Below, piece by piece: positions 1 to 7,281 of a stretch of DNA of 61,176 bases. The translations under genes were made by a program, and so were the position numbers. The notes under the pieces were generated by a model that saw only the letters and a program-made list of their open reading frames with translations, ran no database searches and was not told the origin of the DNA. Origin of the DNA: an uncultured Collinsella sp. (GTDB lineage: Bacteria; Actinomycetota; Coriobacteriia; Coriobacteriales; Coriobacteriaceae); the NCBI GenBank assembly GCA_958408685.1, contig CATYLC010000014.1:1-61176 (forward strand), in the 5' to 3' direction. Position 1 is the first letter of the stretch, and each line of letters starts with the position of its first letter.

Positions 1-53
1 ACCTACAACAGCGCGGTTAACAGCCGCGTGCTCTACCATTGAGCTACCGAGGA
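1..53 (-). tRNA. tRNA-Asn (GTT), cut by the window edge
   Basis: The bases match positions 110-162 of the complete tRNA-Asn next door exactly, including the acceptor 5' strand TCCTCGG, the D arm and the GTT anticodon loop. The T arm and 3' end lie outside the window. It is therefore a second, apparently identical tRNA-Asn copy read leftward. Only about 35 bases separate it from the upstream copy. Confidence 0.93.
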
Positions 54-78
54 ATTTAAAAGCCCAGCAGAATGGGCT
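54..78 (-). terminator. Possible intrinsic terminator between two tRNA-Asn genes
   Basis: On the minus strand a 6-bp stem AGCCCA/TGGGCT with loop TTCTGC is followed by TTTAAATT. It lies directly after the 3' end of the complete tRNA-Asn and just before the second copy. The stem is short, so it may instead be a processing signal. Confidence 0.45.
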
Positions 79-87
79 GAGAAATTC

Positions 88-162
88 TGGCTCCCCGGGT
101 AGGACTCGAACCTACAACAGCGCGGTTAACAGCCGCGTGCTCTACCATTGAGCTACCGAGGA
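88..162 (-). tRNA. tRNA-Asn (GTT)
   Basis: A complete cloverleaf can be folded on the minus strand. The acceptor stem is TCCTCGG/CCGGGGA with one G-T pair, the anticodon stem carries the loop CUGUUAA (anticodon GUU), and the T arm contains GTTCGAGTC. The discriminator is G and CCA is encoded at 88-90. It inserts asparagine. A good sigma-70 promoter lies about 30 bases upstream. Confidence 0.96.
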
Positions 163-192
163 ATAGGTGCGTGCTCTCAAGCAACGAAGATT

Positions 193-220
193 ATTATACG
201 GACGAATCAGCTCAGGGCAA
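193..220 (-). promoter_or_regulatory. Sigma-70 promoter of the tRNA-Asn genes
   Basis: On the minus strand TTGCCC (220-215) is followed after 16 bases by a perfect TATAAT (198-193). The mature tRNA 5' end is about 30 bases further on, a normal distance for a stable-RNA promoter. Confidence 0.75.
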
Positions 221-252
221 GAACTTTTTTGAGAATTTTTCCGACCTAGTCA

Positions 253-308
253 TTGGGGGCGTCCCCAACGACTACATGAAAGCGGCCTCAAGCGGATGTG
301 CTTGAGGG
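253..308 (-). other. Two hairpins downstream of rpoD
   Basis: After the rpoD stop the minus strand can form CCTCAAG/CTTGAGG with an 8-base loop (285-307), then TTGGGG/CCCCAA (253-268). Neither is followed by a T tract, so they may protect the 3' end or assist termination but are not clear intrinsic terminators. Confidence 0.3.
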
Positions 309-322
309 CGCTTCTTGCTTGA

Positions 323-1669
323 CTAGCTTTCGATATAGTCTTTGAGCTTGCTGGAGCGGCTGGGGTGGCGGAGCTTGGCAAGGGTCTTGGACTCGATCTG
401 GCGGATACGCTCGCGCGTGACGCCAAACTCGCGGCCGACTTCCTCGAGCGTGCGGGGATGTCCGTCGACAAGGCCAAAACGCAGCTCGATAACCTTGCGC
501 TCACGATCGGCAAGCGAGTCGAGCACCTGGGTGAGCTGCTCCTGCAGCATGGAGAAGCTGGCGGCATCGGGCGGAACGATAGCCTGGGAGTCCTCGATGA
601 AGTCTCCCAGCTGGGAATCCTCTTCCTCGCCGATAGGGGTCTCGAGAGACACGGGCTCCTGCGAGATCTTCTGGATCTCGCGGACGCGGTCGGCACTCAT
701 GTCCATCTCGGCACCGATCTCCTCGGGGGTCGGGTCGCGACCCAGGTCCTGGAGAAGCTGACGCTGCACGCGGACGAGCTTGTTGATGGTCTCGACCATG
801 TGCACGGGAATACGGATGGTACGGGCCTGGTCGGCGATAGCACGCGTGATGGCCTGACGGATCCACCACGTGGCGTACGTGGAGAACTTAAAGCCCTTCT
901 GGTAGTCGAACTTCTCGACGGCGCGGATCAAACCGAGGTTGCCCTCCTGGATCAGGTCCAGGAACAGCATGCCGCGACCGACATAGCGCTTGGCGATGGA
1001 GACGACCAGGCGCAGGTTGGCGCTAATGAGCGCCTGCTTGGCCTCGAGACCGACGTTCTCGATACGGGTCAGGCGACGCATCTCGGCGCGGGTGAGCTCG
1101 ATCTCGCCCGCATCGGCGGCCTCGAGCTTCTCGGTGGCATCGAGACCGGCCTCGATCTTCATAGCCAGATCGACCTCTTCGGAGGCGGTCAGCAGGTCGA
1201 CTTTACCGATCTCCTTAAGGTACATACGAACCGGGTCGCCGGTCAGCATCACCGAGGAGGCATCGATGCCACGCACGCGCGAACGCGAACGGGACGTGCG
1301 CACGGTGCGCTTCTTCTTGCTCTTGGAAGAACCCATCTCAGCGTCGGCCTGACGGGCCATCTTAAGCTCGTGATCGTCGAGCGAGCCGGAATCGTGCTCG
1401 TCGTCATCGAAATCGTCGGTATCGCTATCGTTATCGTCATCGTCGACGTCTATGGGGGCGTCGTCGTTTCCGCTCGCGGAGATAATCTGGATGCCGCTGT
1501 TGCGCAGCGCGGAATACACCGCGTTGAGCTGCTCGTCAGACACATCGATATCCTTCAGGGCGACCTGAATCTCGTCCTCGGTTACCGAAGTCCTGTTTGA
1601 GCCGTTGCCCATGAGCTTTGCAACGTAGGATTCCAGCCCAGTACCCGTGCTCTCACTCTTTTTTGGCAC
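323..1669 (-). CDS. rpoD: Primary sigma factor RpoD/SigA
   Basis: Housekeeping sigma-70 that directs RNA polymerase to -35/-10 promoters. The frame opens at ATG 1684 (453 aa). However, codons 2-4 of that reading spell AAGGGAGAA, a strong ribosome-binding site six bases before a GTG (codon 6, 1667-1669), so I place the start at GTG and read 448 aa. An N-terminal acidic stretch (about residues 70-105) is followed by basic residues and region 1.2. Region 2 carries the FSTYATWWIRQAI helix used for promoter melting. Region 4.2 carries the helix-turn-helix GVTRERIRQIESKTL near the C-terminus. It lies just after dnaG, the classic macromolecular-synthesis arrangement. A 95-base gap to dnaG could hold its own promoter, but I see no convincing one. 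Confidence 0.97.
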   Translation of the reverse strand: MPKKSESTGTGLESYVAKLMGNGSNRTSVTEDEIQVALKDIDVSDEQLNAVYSALRNSGIQIISASGNDDAPIDVDDDDNDSDTDDFDDDEHDSGSLDDHELKMARQADAEMGSSKSKKKRTVRTSRSRSRVRGIDASSVMLTGDPVRMYLKEIGKVDLLTASEEVDLAMKIEAGLDATEKLEAADAGEIELTRAEMRRLTRIENVGLEAKQALISANLRLVVSIAKRYVGRGMLFLDLIQEGNLGLIRAVEKFDYQKGFKFSTYATWWIRQAITRAIADQARTIRIPVHMVETINKLVRVQRQLLQDLGRDPTPEEIGAEMDMSADRVREIQKISQEPVSLETPIGEEEDSQLGDFIEDSQAIVPPDAASFSMLQEQLTQVLDSLADRERKVIELRFGLVDGHPRTLEEVGREFGVTRERIRQIESKTLAKLRHPSRSSKLKDYIES

Positions 1670-1779
1670 AGATTCTCCCTTCATAGTCCACAGGACTCAT
1701 TACTTTAGCACACACATTGACGTCTATACCCAAAATTCAGACTGGATATAGGCGCGAATACGCTGGTTGACCACAACAT

Positions 1780-3879
1780 CTAGGCCTGCTCGGCGTCCGC
1801 GGTCTCCAAACCGATCAAACGGAACGGGTCTGCCACGCCGCCGATCGACTTTTGGAGCTCGCGCTGGCGCTGAGAATCTTGCATCGCCTGCATCGTCAGC
1901 GCACGGCGTGCCTCATCGTCGAGCGACCGGTCCTGGCGAAGCTTGGCCTGTGCGGCGCGCATGCGGCGCTTGATGGTGTAGAGCTCAAGGGTATCAAGCA
2001 TAAACACGATGTTCGTCTCGGTGGGGTGCTTGCTCGTCGACGAAATGCGCCCGGCGCTGACAAGCGACGCTGCCTCGGGACACACCGCGCGCGCCGCATC
2101 CATGCACGCCGTGGGGTCGGTGCCCGGCGGCGTCGCGAGCACGGCCCACGCGATGGACTCGTGGCGCGGATCCACCCACTCGATCGAGCAGATGCGGTCG
2201 GCATACGTGCGGAACAGGTCGGGGTAGCTCGTGAGCATCGTCAGCAGCTCGCGCTCCCCTGCCAAGGACTTGCGCTCTAGATCGGTAAGAACCATAGGGG
2301 CCGAGGCGTCTGTCGGGGCACCGGCGGGCGCAGCGCCCATACCATCAGGCACATCGATCGGCGGAAGATCGTCGACGACCTCCACGGGCGCGGCCCCATA
2401 GGCATCAAGCGGAACGTAGTCGTACGGGTCCTCCTCGACCGGTGCGGACACCGGCGGCGTCGCACCCGCGGCCCAGGCACCGCGAGACGTCCCCTGCGAA
2501 CCAGACGTCCGACCGCCCGCGATGCCCGCGCGCTCAGCTTGCGCGCGTTGACGCTCGTAGCTCTGCTCACGACGTCGCTCCGCATCCTCACGCTTGGCGA
2601 CATCGCGAAACACACGGCCCGAACTCGCGCGCACGGTCTCCAGGTCCAAACCCAGCAGATCGGCAATCTGGATAAAGTACGTGTCGATCATATAGCTGTT
2701 GCGCAGCGGATAGATGAGCGCCAGCGCATCCTCGAGCGCTTTAGCGCGACCGCCCGGTGTGGTAATGTCGCTCGACTCCTGCAGCGAACGGTACACAAAG
2801 TCCATGAGGGGCTCGGCGGCATCGATGCGCGCCTGAAGTGCCTCGCCGCCATGTGCCGTGATGAACTCCATGGGGTCGTTGCCGTCGGGCAGCACCACGC
2901 AGCGCAGGTCCATCGAATCCTGTTCAATAAACTGAATCGCGCGGCGAGCGGCCTTTTGACCGGCGGCGTCGCCATCGAACATATACACAATGCGCTTGGC
3001 AAAGCGGGTTAGCGTCTTTACGTGATGCTCCGTGAGCGCCGTGCCCAGCGTGGCGACGACGTTTTTGATCCCCGCCTCCCAGCAGGCGATGCAGTCGGTA
3101 TAGCCCTCCACCACGATGGCGGTATCCTGCGCGACGATAAACTCCTTGGCCCAGTTAAAGCCGTAGAGGTTTCGCTTTTTATGAAACACGCTCGTCTCGG
3201 CGGTGTTGAGGTACTTAGGCTGACCATCGCCCATGATGCGCCCGCCAAAAGCGATGTTATGACCCTGCTCGTCAAAAATGGGAAACATCACACGGTCGTA
3301 AAAACGGTCGGCGAGCTGTCCGCGCCCACGGCTCACGGCCACGTTGGCGTCAATCATCTCCTGCGGGGTAAAGCCCGCTTGAGACAGATGAGAAACCAGC
3401 GCGTTGCGACCCGGCGCAAAACCCAGGCAGTAGCGTCGACAGACATCGCCACCCATACCGCGGCTGGCAAAGTACTCGCGCGGACGGCTGTCCTTACCGC
3501 GCATAAGCATGGTGTGGTAGAACTGGGCCGTCTCGGCGCACAGGTCATAGATGCGGGCACGCTTGGTGCCGCGATCGCGCTGCGCACCGGTATCGTGCAG
3601 TTCAATGCCCGCACGATCAGCCAAATAGCGGATCGACTCGGGAAAACTCAGGTTCTCGCGCTTCATGATATAGGTGAAGACGTCGCCGCCCTCGCCGCAG
3701 CCAAAGCAGTGCCACACCTGCGTAGCAGGGATAATGTGAAACGATGGGGTCTTTTCGCCATGAAACGGACAGCAGCCCCAAAACTCATGGCCGCGGGGCT
3801 TGAGCTCAACCGTTTCCTGCACGATGGCAACCAAGTCTGACGCCGCGCGTACCTGATCTTTTTCCTCATCGCTAATCAC
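1780..3879 (-). CDS. dnaG: DNA primase DnaG
   Basis: Makes RNA primers at the replication fork. The N-terminal zinc-binding CHC2 domain shows C37-x2-H40 and C58-x2-C61 around EKTPSFH. The TOPRIM catalytic core has E258 in VVEGYTD and D302/D304 in FDGDAAG. An Ala/Pro-rich linker (about 440-540) leads to a C-terminal helicase-interaction region. At 699 aa it is slightly longer than usual because of this linker. The start overlaps the end of ribF by 8 bases, so the two are translationally coupled. It belongs to the rimP-to-rpoD superoperon. Confidence 0.97.
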   Translation of the reverse strand: MISDEEKDQVRAASDLVAIVQETVELKPRGHEFWGCCPFHGEKTPSFHIIPATQVWHCFGCGEGGDVFTYIMKRENLSFPESIRYLADRAGIELHDTGAQRDRGTKRARIYDLCAETAQFYHTMLMRGKDSRPREYFASRGMGGDVCRRYCLGFAPGRNALVSHLSQAGFTPQEMIDANVAVSRGRGQLADRFYDRVMFPIFDEQGHNIAFGGRIMGDGQPKYLNTAETSVFHKKRNLYGFNWAKEFIVAQDTAIVVEGYTDCIACWEAGIKNVVATLGTALTEHHVKTLTRFAKRIVYMFDGDAAGQKAARRAIQFIEQDSMDLRCVVLPDGNDPMEFITAHGGEALQARIDAAEPLMDFVYRSLQESSDITTPGGRAKALEDALALIYPLRNSYMIDTYFIQIADLLGLDLETVRASSGRVFRDVAKREDAERRREQSYERQRAQAERAGIAGGRTSGSQGTSRGAWAAGATPPVSAPVEEDPYDYVPLDAYGAAPVEVVDDLPPIDVPDGMGAAPAGAPTDASAPMVLTDLERKSLAGERELLTMLTSYPDLFRTYADRICSIEWVDPRHESIAWAVLATPPGTDPTACMDAARAVCPEAASLVSAGRISSTSKHPTETNIVFMLDTLELYTIKRRMRAAQAKLRQDRSLDDEARRALTMQAMQDSQRQRELQKSIGGVADPFRLIGLETADAEQA

Positions 3880-4879
3880 GGATACTCACCCCCTGCTCAC
3901 CCAAGTTATGACGGATATCGTCGATATTACCCTCGACGGTCGCGATCAGCTCGTCCAGGGAATCGAACACGCGAGACGGACGCAGCCAGCGCGTAAACGC
4001 CAGCGACACCGAGGCGCCATACAGGTCGCCCGCATAGCCGATCAAGTTGGCCTCGAGATGCGCCGAGGCGGCATCATCGGCATAGGTCGGCGGCAGGCCG
4101 ACGTTAACGGCAGCAGGCCATACGGTATCGTCGACCAGCACCAGACCCTCATAGACGCCATCGGCAGGCACTTGGATGCCGTCGGGCACCTGGATGTTTG
4201 CCGTGGGAAAGCCCATGTCGGAGCCCTCGTGACGGCCAGCCGCCACAACGCCGCGCAGCATATAGGGACGGCCGAGAAGCTCTGCGGCCAGCTCCACATG
4301 ACCCTGACCCAGCTCATGGCGGATACGCGTGGCGCAGATGGTCTGCCCGTTAACGCAGAGCAGGTCGTGACCGTAAACGTCAACCCCACGCTCAGTGCCC
4401 CAGGCGCGCATCTCGGCAACGCCCGAAGCGCCGCCGCGGCCGAGCCTAAAGTCGCTGCCTACACGAATGGAGCGAATGTCGACAACGCGCGACAACAACG
4501 CCAGAAACCCGACATGGTCGAGTGCCGCCACGGCAGGCGTAAAGGGAACGGCCACCACCGCATCGACCCTGGTTTGAGCCAGAGCGTGCAGGCGGTCGGC
4601 CGTCGTCATCAATTTTTGGGCGGGCAACGGACTCACCACGACGTCCGGATCAGGATCGAAGGTGACCACGACCGCTTTGCTGCCGTGATCATGTGCATCG
4701 CGAATAACCGCTTCGATCAGCTCTTGGTGCCCACGATGCACGCCATCAAACACGCCAATAGCGATCGACGCGGAACGCAAGAACTCGCACCCATCAAAAG
4801 CATCGGCAGAAACGATACGGGCCTCATCCAACTCACCCGCGAAAAAGATACGCGCGAGCTCGTGGGGCGCCAGCATCAT
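3872..4879 (-). CDS. ribF: Bifunctional riboflavin kinase / FAD synthetase RibF
   Basis: Converts riboflavin to FMN and FMN to FAD. The N-terminal nucleotidyltransferase domain shows GVFDGVHRGHQ (residues 42-52), the HxGH-type ATP site. The C-terminal kinase domain shows GFPTANI (about residue 223) with the conserved PTAN signature. At 335 aa the length is typical. Its ATG overlaps the TGA of truB as ATGA, and its own end overlaps dnaG. Two ATG codons open the frame side by side; the first is chosen because it makes the ATGA overlap. Confidence 0.95.
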   Translation of the reverse strand: MMLAPHELARIFFAGELDEARIVSADAFDGCEFLRSASIAIGVFDGVHRGHQELIEAVIRDAHDHGSKAVVVTFDPDPDVVVSPLPAQKLMTTADRLHALAQTRVDAVVAVPFTPAVAALDHVGFLALLSRVVDIRSIRVGSDFRLGRGGASGVAEMRAWGTERGVDVYGHDLLCVNGQTICATRIRHELGQGHVELAAELLGRPYMLRGVVAAGRHEGSDMGFPTANIQVPDGIQVPADGVYEGLVLVDDTVWPAAVNVGLPPTYADDAASAHLEANLIGYAGDLYGASVSLAFTRWLRPSRVFDSLDELIATVEGNIDDIRHNLGEQGVSIRD

Positions 4880-5808
4880 CGAACACCGCCGATCGCCTGC
4901 GGAAAGACGTGCTCCATCACAAAGCGGCCGCCCTCGATACGAGCAAGCGCCTTCAATCCCCCATCGAGCACGAGCGCGAACGGCGCCTTCGCCGTATCGA
5001 AGTCCGCAAGCGCGCGTTCAACGGGAATGCGGCGGCCACAAAGCAGGTCGTCTGCAAGATTACCCGGCAAATCGACACGCGTGGCACCTAGGGCGGCGAT
5101 GGGATCCAGAGCGAAACCGGCAGCGGTCTCGGCAGAGAGCTCCTCTACCGCATGACAGGCGCCAATGGAAACCACGCCGGAGGCCGTACGGCGCAGCGCG
5201 GAAATATGCGCAGCGCTATCGCAGGCACGACCCAGATCGCGAGCGAGCGCGCGAATGTAGGTGCCTTTGCTTACCGAAAACGCCACGGTCCAGACGCACG
5301 TATCGCCCTCGCCGCCCACGGCGATCAGGTCGGCGGCATAGACCTCGACGGGGCGCGGGGGCAACTCAACCGCATTGCCCTCGCGAGCACTCTTATAGGC
5401 GCGAACGCCATTAACCGAGATGGCCGAAAACGCTGGCGGCACCTGCATCTGCGGGCCAAGCATAGCGGCCAGCTGCTCACGGGCGTAAGCGAGATCGCGC
5501 AGCTCGGGGGCAACGGGCACCGTGCGGACGGCCTCGCCCTCCGCGTCATCGGTATTGGTCTCGACACCAAACGAAATGTCGGCAACATAACTTTTGGTAT
5601 CGAGGGTTAGCATGCCCAGCAGACGGGTCGCCTGGCCCACGCCCACCACCATGACACCCGAGGCCATGGGGTCGAGCGTACCGGCATGGCCGACGCGTCG
5701 CTCATGGAGGGCGCGCCGGCACTGCGATACCACGTCGTGGGACGTGCAGCCCACCGGCTTATCGACGGCGAGCAGCATATTCAATTGAGAAGGCGTACGA
5801 CGAGCCAT
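4876..5808 (-). CDS. truB: tRNA pseudouridine-55 synthase TruB
   Basis: Isomerises U55 of the tRNA T-loop to pseudouridine. The N-terminal motif RVGHAGTLDPMASG carries the catalytic aspartate D46. The KPxGxTSHDVV segment that precedes it in the family is also present. At 310 aa it has a short PUA-like C-terminus. It sits between nrnA (15-base gap) and ribF (ATGA overlap) in the superoperon. Confidence 0.95.
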   Translation of the reverse strand: MARRTPSQLNMLLAVDKPVGCTSHDVVSQCRRALHERRVGHAGTLDPMASGVMVVGVGQATRLLGMLTLDTKSYVADISFGVETNTDDAEGEAVRTVPVAPELRDLAYAREQLAAMLGPQMQVPPAFSAISVNGVRAYKSAREGNAVELPPRPVEVYAADLIAVGGEGDTCVWTVAFSVSKGTYIRALARDLGRACDSAAHISALRRTASGVVSIGACHAVEELSAETAAGFALDPIAALGATRVDLPGNLADDLLCGRRIPVERALADFDTAKAPFALVLDGGLKALARIEGGRFVMEHVFPQAIGGVR

Positions 5809-5823
5809 GTACCATCCAAAAAG

Positions 5824-6867
5824 TTAGAGCTCGACGGTCACCGAAGCGGGATCCTCCCCCACCAGCTCGGCCAGCATGGGAAGTGCCACGGCGAGCGTCT
5901 CGCGAATCGTTCCGTTGTTGGAAAAGCCGGCGGCGGCATGATGCCCGCCACCGCCAAAGTTGGCAGCAATCTCGGACACATCGAGGTCACCCTTGGAGCG
6001 CAGGTTGCCGCGCACCTTGGTATCGCCCTCGATGCCCTTTAGGAACAGGCAGACCTCAACGCCCATCACCGAACGCACCACATCGACCAGACCGTCGCAC
6101 TCATCCGAAGTGACGCCGCAGGCCTCGAGGTCGCTCTGGTACGCATAACTATATGCCACGCGACCGTGCGCCACGGTCTTGATACGACCCATAACGATGG
6201 ACTTGAGATGCAAGAACTCTACGCGCATGCTCTGGTAGACCTCGAGCGCGACGCGCGCCGGATCGGCACCGTGCGCGACCAGGCGCGAGGCGGCATGGAA
6301 CGCAGCAGCATCGGCGTTTTGGTACTGAAAACGACCGGTATCGGTCACTAGGCCGCACAGCAGGCAGGTCGCGACACCGTTGCGAGCCACAATGCCGCAA
6401 TTGTCCAAAAAGCGGTCGATGATCATGGCGCAGGCCGCGGCGCCGACGCACCTCAGGCTCAGCTCGGCAAATTCCTCGCGCGCCGGATGGTGATCGAAGC
6501 ACACCACATGCGACGAGCGGCGGAGCACCTCGGCGGAGTTGTTCAGACGCTCGACGACCGGCACGTCCACCGAGATGAACAGATCCGGATTGCCGGTATA
6601 CGCAGATGCCGGCACCAGACGGTCGGCGCCCTCCATAAAGCGGTAGATGCGCGGTACCGGATCATCGTCTGCCAGCAGCAGGGCAATGTCCTTGTTGGGG
6701 AAAAACTTCATAAGCGATAAGCCCAGACCCAGCACGGAGCCCAGGGCGTCACCATCGGGAGACGTATGTCCCGAAATCGCAATGGAGGACGCACCCTCGA
6801 TGAGCTCGAGGATGCGTCGCTGAATATCTGCAGACTCGCACGATGCGAGGTCGGCGGAATTACTCAT
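5824..6867 (-). CDS. nrnA: DHH/DHHA1 phosphoesterase, NrnA-like oligoribonuclease / pAp phosphatase
   Basis: Predicted to degrade nano-RNA and 3'-phosphoadenosine-5'-phosphate. Metal-binding motifs are visible: SPDGDALGS (about residue 37), SVDVP, the family DHH motif in CFDHHP (about 125), and the DHHA1 glycine-rich GGGGHHAAAGF near the C-terminus. At 347 aa it fits the NrnA subfamily. Its start overlaps the end of rbfA by 8 bases. In many Gram-positives a DHH protein sits beside rbfA and truB, which supports the name. Confidence 0.88.
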   Translation of the reverse strand: MSNSADLASCESADIQRRILELIEGASSIAISGHTSPDGDALGSVLGLGLSLMKFFPNKDIALLLADDDPVPRIYRFMEGADRLVPASAYTGNPDLFISVDVPVVERLNNSAEVLRRSSHVVCFDHHPAREEFAELSLRCVGAAACAMIIDRFLDNCGIVARNGVATCLLCGLVTDTGRFQYQNADAAAFHAASRLVAHGADPARVALEVYQSMRVEFLHLKSIVMGRIKTVAHGRVAYSYAYQSDLEACGVTSDECDGLVDVVRSVMGVEVCLFLKGIEGDTKVRGNLRSKGDLDVSEIAANFGGGGHHAAAGFSNNGTIRETLAVALPMLAELVGEDPASVTVEL

Positions 6868-7270
6868 CTAAAGCTGCCTCCTGGGCGGCATCCGCTATTG
6901 GATAGCCGTCCTCATCCTTTTCGATCGCAAGCGTGGCGGGAACGTTTTCCAGCGCACGCGTGATGCGCTCGGCCTCATCGGTCGAGCGATCGATGCGAAA
7001 ATCGAGCTCGGGCGTGACGCGCCAATCGAGCGAGCGGGCCAACAGGCTACGGATGCGGCCCTTGGCGCTGGCAAGCGCCTCCATGACCTCGTCGTAGCGG
7101 CTCGCGTCGCACGACACGTACACGCGCGCGAACGAACGGTCCACCGCGACCTCGACCGCGGTCAGGGTGACCAGGTCGAGACGCGGATCGGAAACCTCAA
7201 AGAGCAGGATATAACCGAGCTTCTCGCGAAGCTGCTCGCCCAGACGGCGGGTTGCCTGCGTTTGCTTCAT
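6860..7270 (-). CDS. rbfA: 30S ribosome-binding factor RbfA
   Basis: A KH-fold factor for late 16S rRNA maturation. The 136-aa product has the RbfA pattern: a basic N-terminus (TRRLGEQLREKLGYILLFEV), then DPRLDLVTLTAVEVAVDRSFARVYV, then a C-terminal segment ending RVTPELDFRIDRSTDEAERI. It lies 11 bases after infB, the usual partner, and overlaps nrnA. Confidence 0.95.
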   Translation of the reverse strand: MKQTQATRRLGEQLREKLGYILLFEVSDPRLDLVTLTAVEVAVDRSFARVYVSCDASRYDEVMEALASAKGRIRSLLARSLDWRVTPELDFRIDRSTDEAERITRALENVPATLAIEKDEDGYPIADAAQEAALDE

Positions 7271-7281
7271 AGCGCTACCCC

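Noticed and set aside
365..1600. Long plus-strand frame of 411 codons opposite rpoD
   Set aside because: It is a mirror of the GC-rich rpoD coding strand, has no ribosome-binding site and its translation resembles no family.
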